64,000 bases of DNA from Serinus canaria. Its lineage: Eukaryota > Chordata > Aves > Passeriformes > Fringillidae. The stretch spans positions 33,331,059-33,395,058 of the forward strand of contig NC_066313.1 in the NCBI RefSeq assembly GCF_022539315.1. Direction: 5' to 3'. How positions within the stretch are numbered: position 1 is the stretch's first letter; each line of letters opens with the position of its first letter. Below, in pieces: positions 61,686-64,000 of the stretch. Below the pieces are notes generated by a model. It was not told the DNA's origin and did no database searches. It saw only the letters and a program-made list of their open reading frames with translations. The translations under genes and the position numbers were made by a program.

Positions 61686-62273
61686 TGTGCTGGTTTTGGC
61701 AGGAGTAGAGTTGATTTTTCTCACAGTGGCTGCTAAGGGGCTGTGCTTTGGATTTGTGCTGGAAACAGTGCTAGTAACACAGGGTTGGTTTTGTTATCCC
61801 TTAGTGGTGGTTACAAAGATCCAAGGCCTTTTCTGCTCCTCACCCCACCCCACCAACAAGGGGGCTGGGCCTGCACGGGGGTGGGACACAGGCAGGACAG
61901 CTGACCACAACTGACCTAAAGGACATTCCAGGCCATGACGTGACATGCTCAGCATATGGAGCTGGGAGAAGAAGGAAGGAAGTGGGGATATTGGGAGTGA
62001 TGACATTTGTCTTCCCAAGTCACCACTACCTATGATGGAGCCCTGCTTTCTTGGGGATGGCTGAACACCTGCCTGCCCATGGGGACTGGGGGATGAATTC
62101 CTAGTTTTGCTTTGCTTGTATGTGCTTTTACTTCACCCGTTAAACTGTCTGTATCCCCCCAAAAAAGATTTCTCACTTCTACCCTTGTGATTCCCTCCCC
62201 CATCTCACTGGTGCAGGAGCCTGAGTGAGGGGCTGCACAGGGCTTAGTTGCCATTTGAGGTCAAACCACAACA
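61686..62273 (+). mobile_element. solitary retroviral LTR (588 bp)
   Basis: It starts TGTGCTGGTTTTGGC and ends CCACAACA. It matches the LTR at 195-998 in orientation and layout (GGGGCTGTG, CTGGGC...GGACAGCTGA, TTCCA...CATG, then TTAAACTGTCT). No internal retroviral sequence adjoins it and no exact target-site duplication is visible. Confidence 0.7.
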
Positions 62274-64000
62274 ATGTCACATGTCTTTGGTGGTCACCTG
62301 CATCTGCTGGAGGCTGTAGGTGTCAGATCATTGTGCTGGGAGCTGCCACATGAATTACAGTCCCTCCTGCCTCCCCTGTTCTTCTCATCACAGCTGTTTC
62401 TGGCTGTGAGATATTCTGGGGAGAGTTTGAGGCTTCTGGGCATTGCACCAGCTTAATAAATATTTGAAGTTGATATGGGAGAATGCATCTGATTTTCCTA
62501 GGTCCCTTTTTAGAAATATTCCTAGTCTGCCAACTCCGTGGAATAAGGAGACTGGAAAGCTATAGACTTCTGGTTGTGATTTCAACTCCAAACAGCAACA
62601 GCACACAGATCCACATGAGAGAAAAGACCTAATCCAGTCATATTCATGCAACTGGTATTTCTGCCAGAGACAACAGTTGCAAAGTATGGCAGGTAATGGA
62701 AGGTGTGTTGTGTTTCTTTTTTACTTCAGAGATCCTGTTGGGAAGAGCAGCTGCTCATCAGCTCCTACTCAGCATGTGTGTGTGATTGTTCATGCCTTAG
62801 TGTCCGAATTTGTCCTGGTCCCTATTAAGCTGCAATCCTGAAAAAGTTGCTCTGGTTGTCAGCTTGGTTTTGAAATTGAATTCCATCCTTCATTATAACT
62901 GTGGCCTTCCCAGTTTTGCACCATGGGAAAACTTCAGACCTGTATTTTTTATTCCATCATCTGCATTGTTAGTGAAACATTGAAACAACTTGGCTAAAGC
63001 TGTGTAGCCACCTTTCTGTGCTGAAATTATATGAAACCAAATTTGTACTGGGTGTGTACGGGTTTCAGTTAGTTTGTTTATGACATGCACGATGACAAAA
63101 ATCTCACTGAAGTCCACATATCTGATGATATCTACAACTTTTTGCTTTTTTATGAGTCTTGTTAATCTATCATAGAAAGAAATATGATTTCAATTTCTAG
63201 ATATAATTTATACCCGATGAACCCATGGTAGCTGCTACTCCTCTTCTAGTTATTTTCCAAATTCTTATAAGTAACTGTTTGTCTACTCCAAATTGAAGGA
63301 ACTGAAAGTGGCTGGCCTTAATTTGCTAGTTCCAAAGACCAAAGCCATCAGATCCTACTTCTTATTGATGGCATTGAAGTTACTCACCTTACAGTAACCC
63401 ACTAGAAATGCTGGAATTGATTTATATAATGAATTTACAGCCTGCACCACTGCATGCTCACAGTGAGTGAGGACTTGACTAACAGAGGAGCAAATGATCT
63501 TTGCACTAACACTGTGCAAGTCAATTGGGAATAAAAAAGACAGTGTAAACATCAAGCACTGAAGAGAAAGAGCTATTCCCTTATGTCTTTATGGAAGCAG
63601 ACCTGAGATGAATGCCTGCAGGTGCACATCACTCTGCTCTGACAGTGAATCACTGATAAATATGTTCTGAGAACAGTTACACAACCAGTTTTGCATCCCC
63701 TTAGAAGTTGTAGCTGCTTTGCTTATGGGACTGTTATGTGAGGCAAAAGCCCTGCTCAAGTGGACATTTTCAGTGCTTATTTTCCTCTCCAGTCTGTTTA
63801 CCCATGCAAGGTTTGCTATTGGTTTGAAAATATTTTTTTCATCTAAATCAATGTTGTCAATTACTAATGTCTTTGTTATCTCTTGTAAAAAAAAAATTGA
63901 AATGTTGGCAAAGATTTGCAAGACATTTTTAAAAATGTGTATTTGTGGGGTTTTTGTTTGGTTGGTGTTTTCTAATTAAAAGCAAAGCTCACATTTCTCT
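62274..64000. other. intergenic sequence at the right end
   Basis: AT-rich, with only short open frames. Nothing recognised. Confidence 0.5.

Overview
This 64 kb window is vertebrate nuclear DNA, almost certainly avian and probably from a songbird. The genes are split into short exons with GT-AG introns, promoters lie in CpG islands, CR1 LINE fragments are scattered throughout, and several long terminal repeats (LTRs) resemble passerine endogenous retroviruses. There are no prokaryotic operons, CRISPR arrays or tRNA genes. Gene content and order (CCDC90B, ANKRD42, PCF11) match human 11q14.1 in inverted orientation, so DLG2 would be expected left of the window and RAB30 to the right.

Layout. 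1-5.5 kb: retroviral LTR remnants with a nested CR1, then sequence I cannot assign. 5.5-6.5 kb: CR1 fragments. 6.7-15.9 kb, plus strand: CCDC90B, complete in 9 coding exons (252 aa). 16-19 kb: convergent gap. 19.2-33.7 kb, minus strand: ANKRD42, ten coding exons identified (about 470 aa); the first and last coding exons are unresolved. 33.3-34 kb: CpG island of ANKRD42. 35.0-56.2 kb, minus strand: PCF11, complete in 16 coding exons (1700 aa), with its CpG-island promoter at 55.1-56.6 kb. 57-64 kb: intergenic, with one further LTR at 61.7-62.3 kb.

Functions. PCF11 is a subunit of the CFIIm pre-mRNA cleavage and polyadenylation machinery and of transcription termination. ANKRD42 is an ankyrin-repeat and coiled-coil protein. 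CCDC90B is a mitochondrial coiled-coil protein related to MCUR1. They share no pathway; their proximity is conserved synteny. PCF11 and ANKRD42 are tandem on the minus strand about 2 kb apart. ANKRD42 and CCDC90B converge tail to tail.

Most interesting observations: a candidate premature poly(A) site in PCF11 intron 1, where such autoregulation is known in other vertebrates; a 60-bp in-frame coding minisatellite in the PCF11 FEGP region; a CCAAT-box array with 31-bp spacing upstream of PCF11; a direct duplication flanking CCDC90B exon 1; and an unexplained antisense open stretch in the last CCDC90B intron. I found no clearly undescribed biological system.
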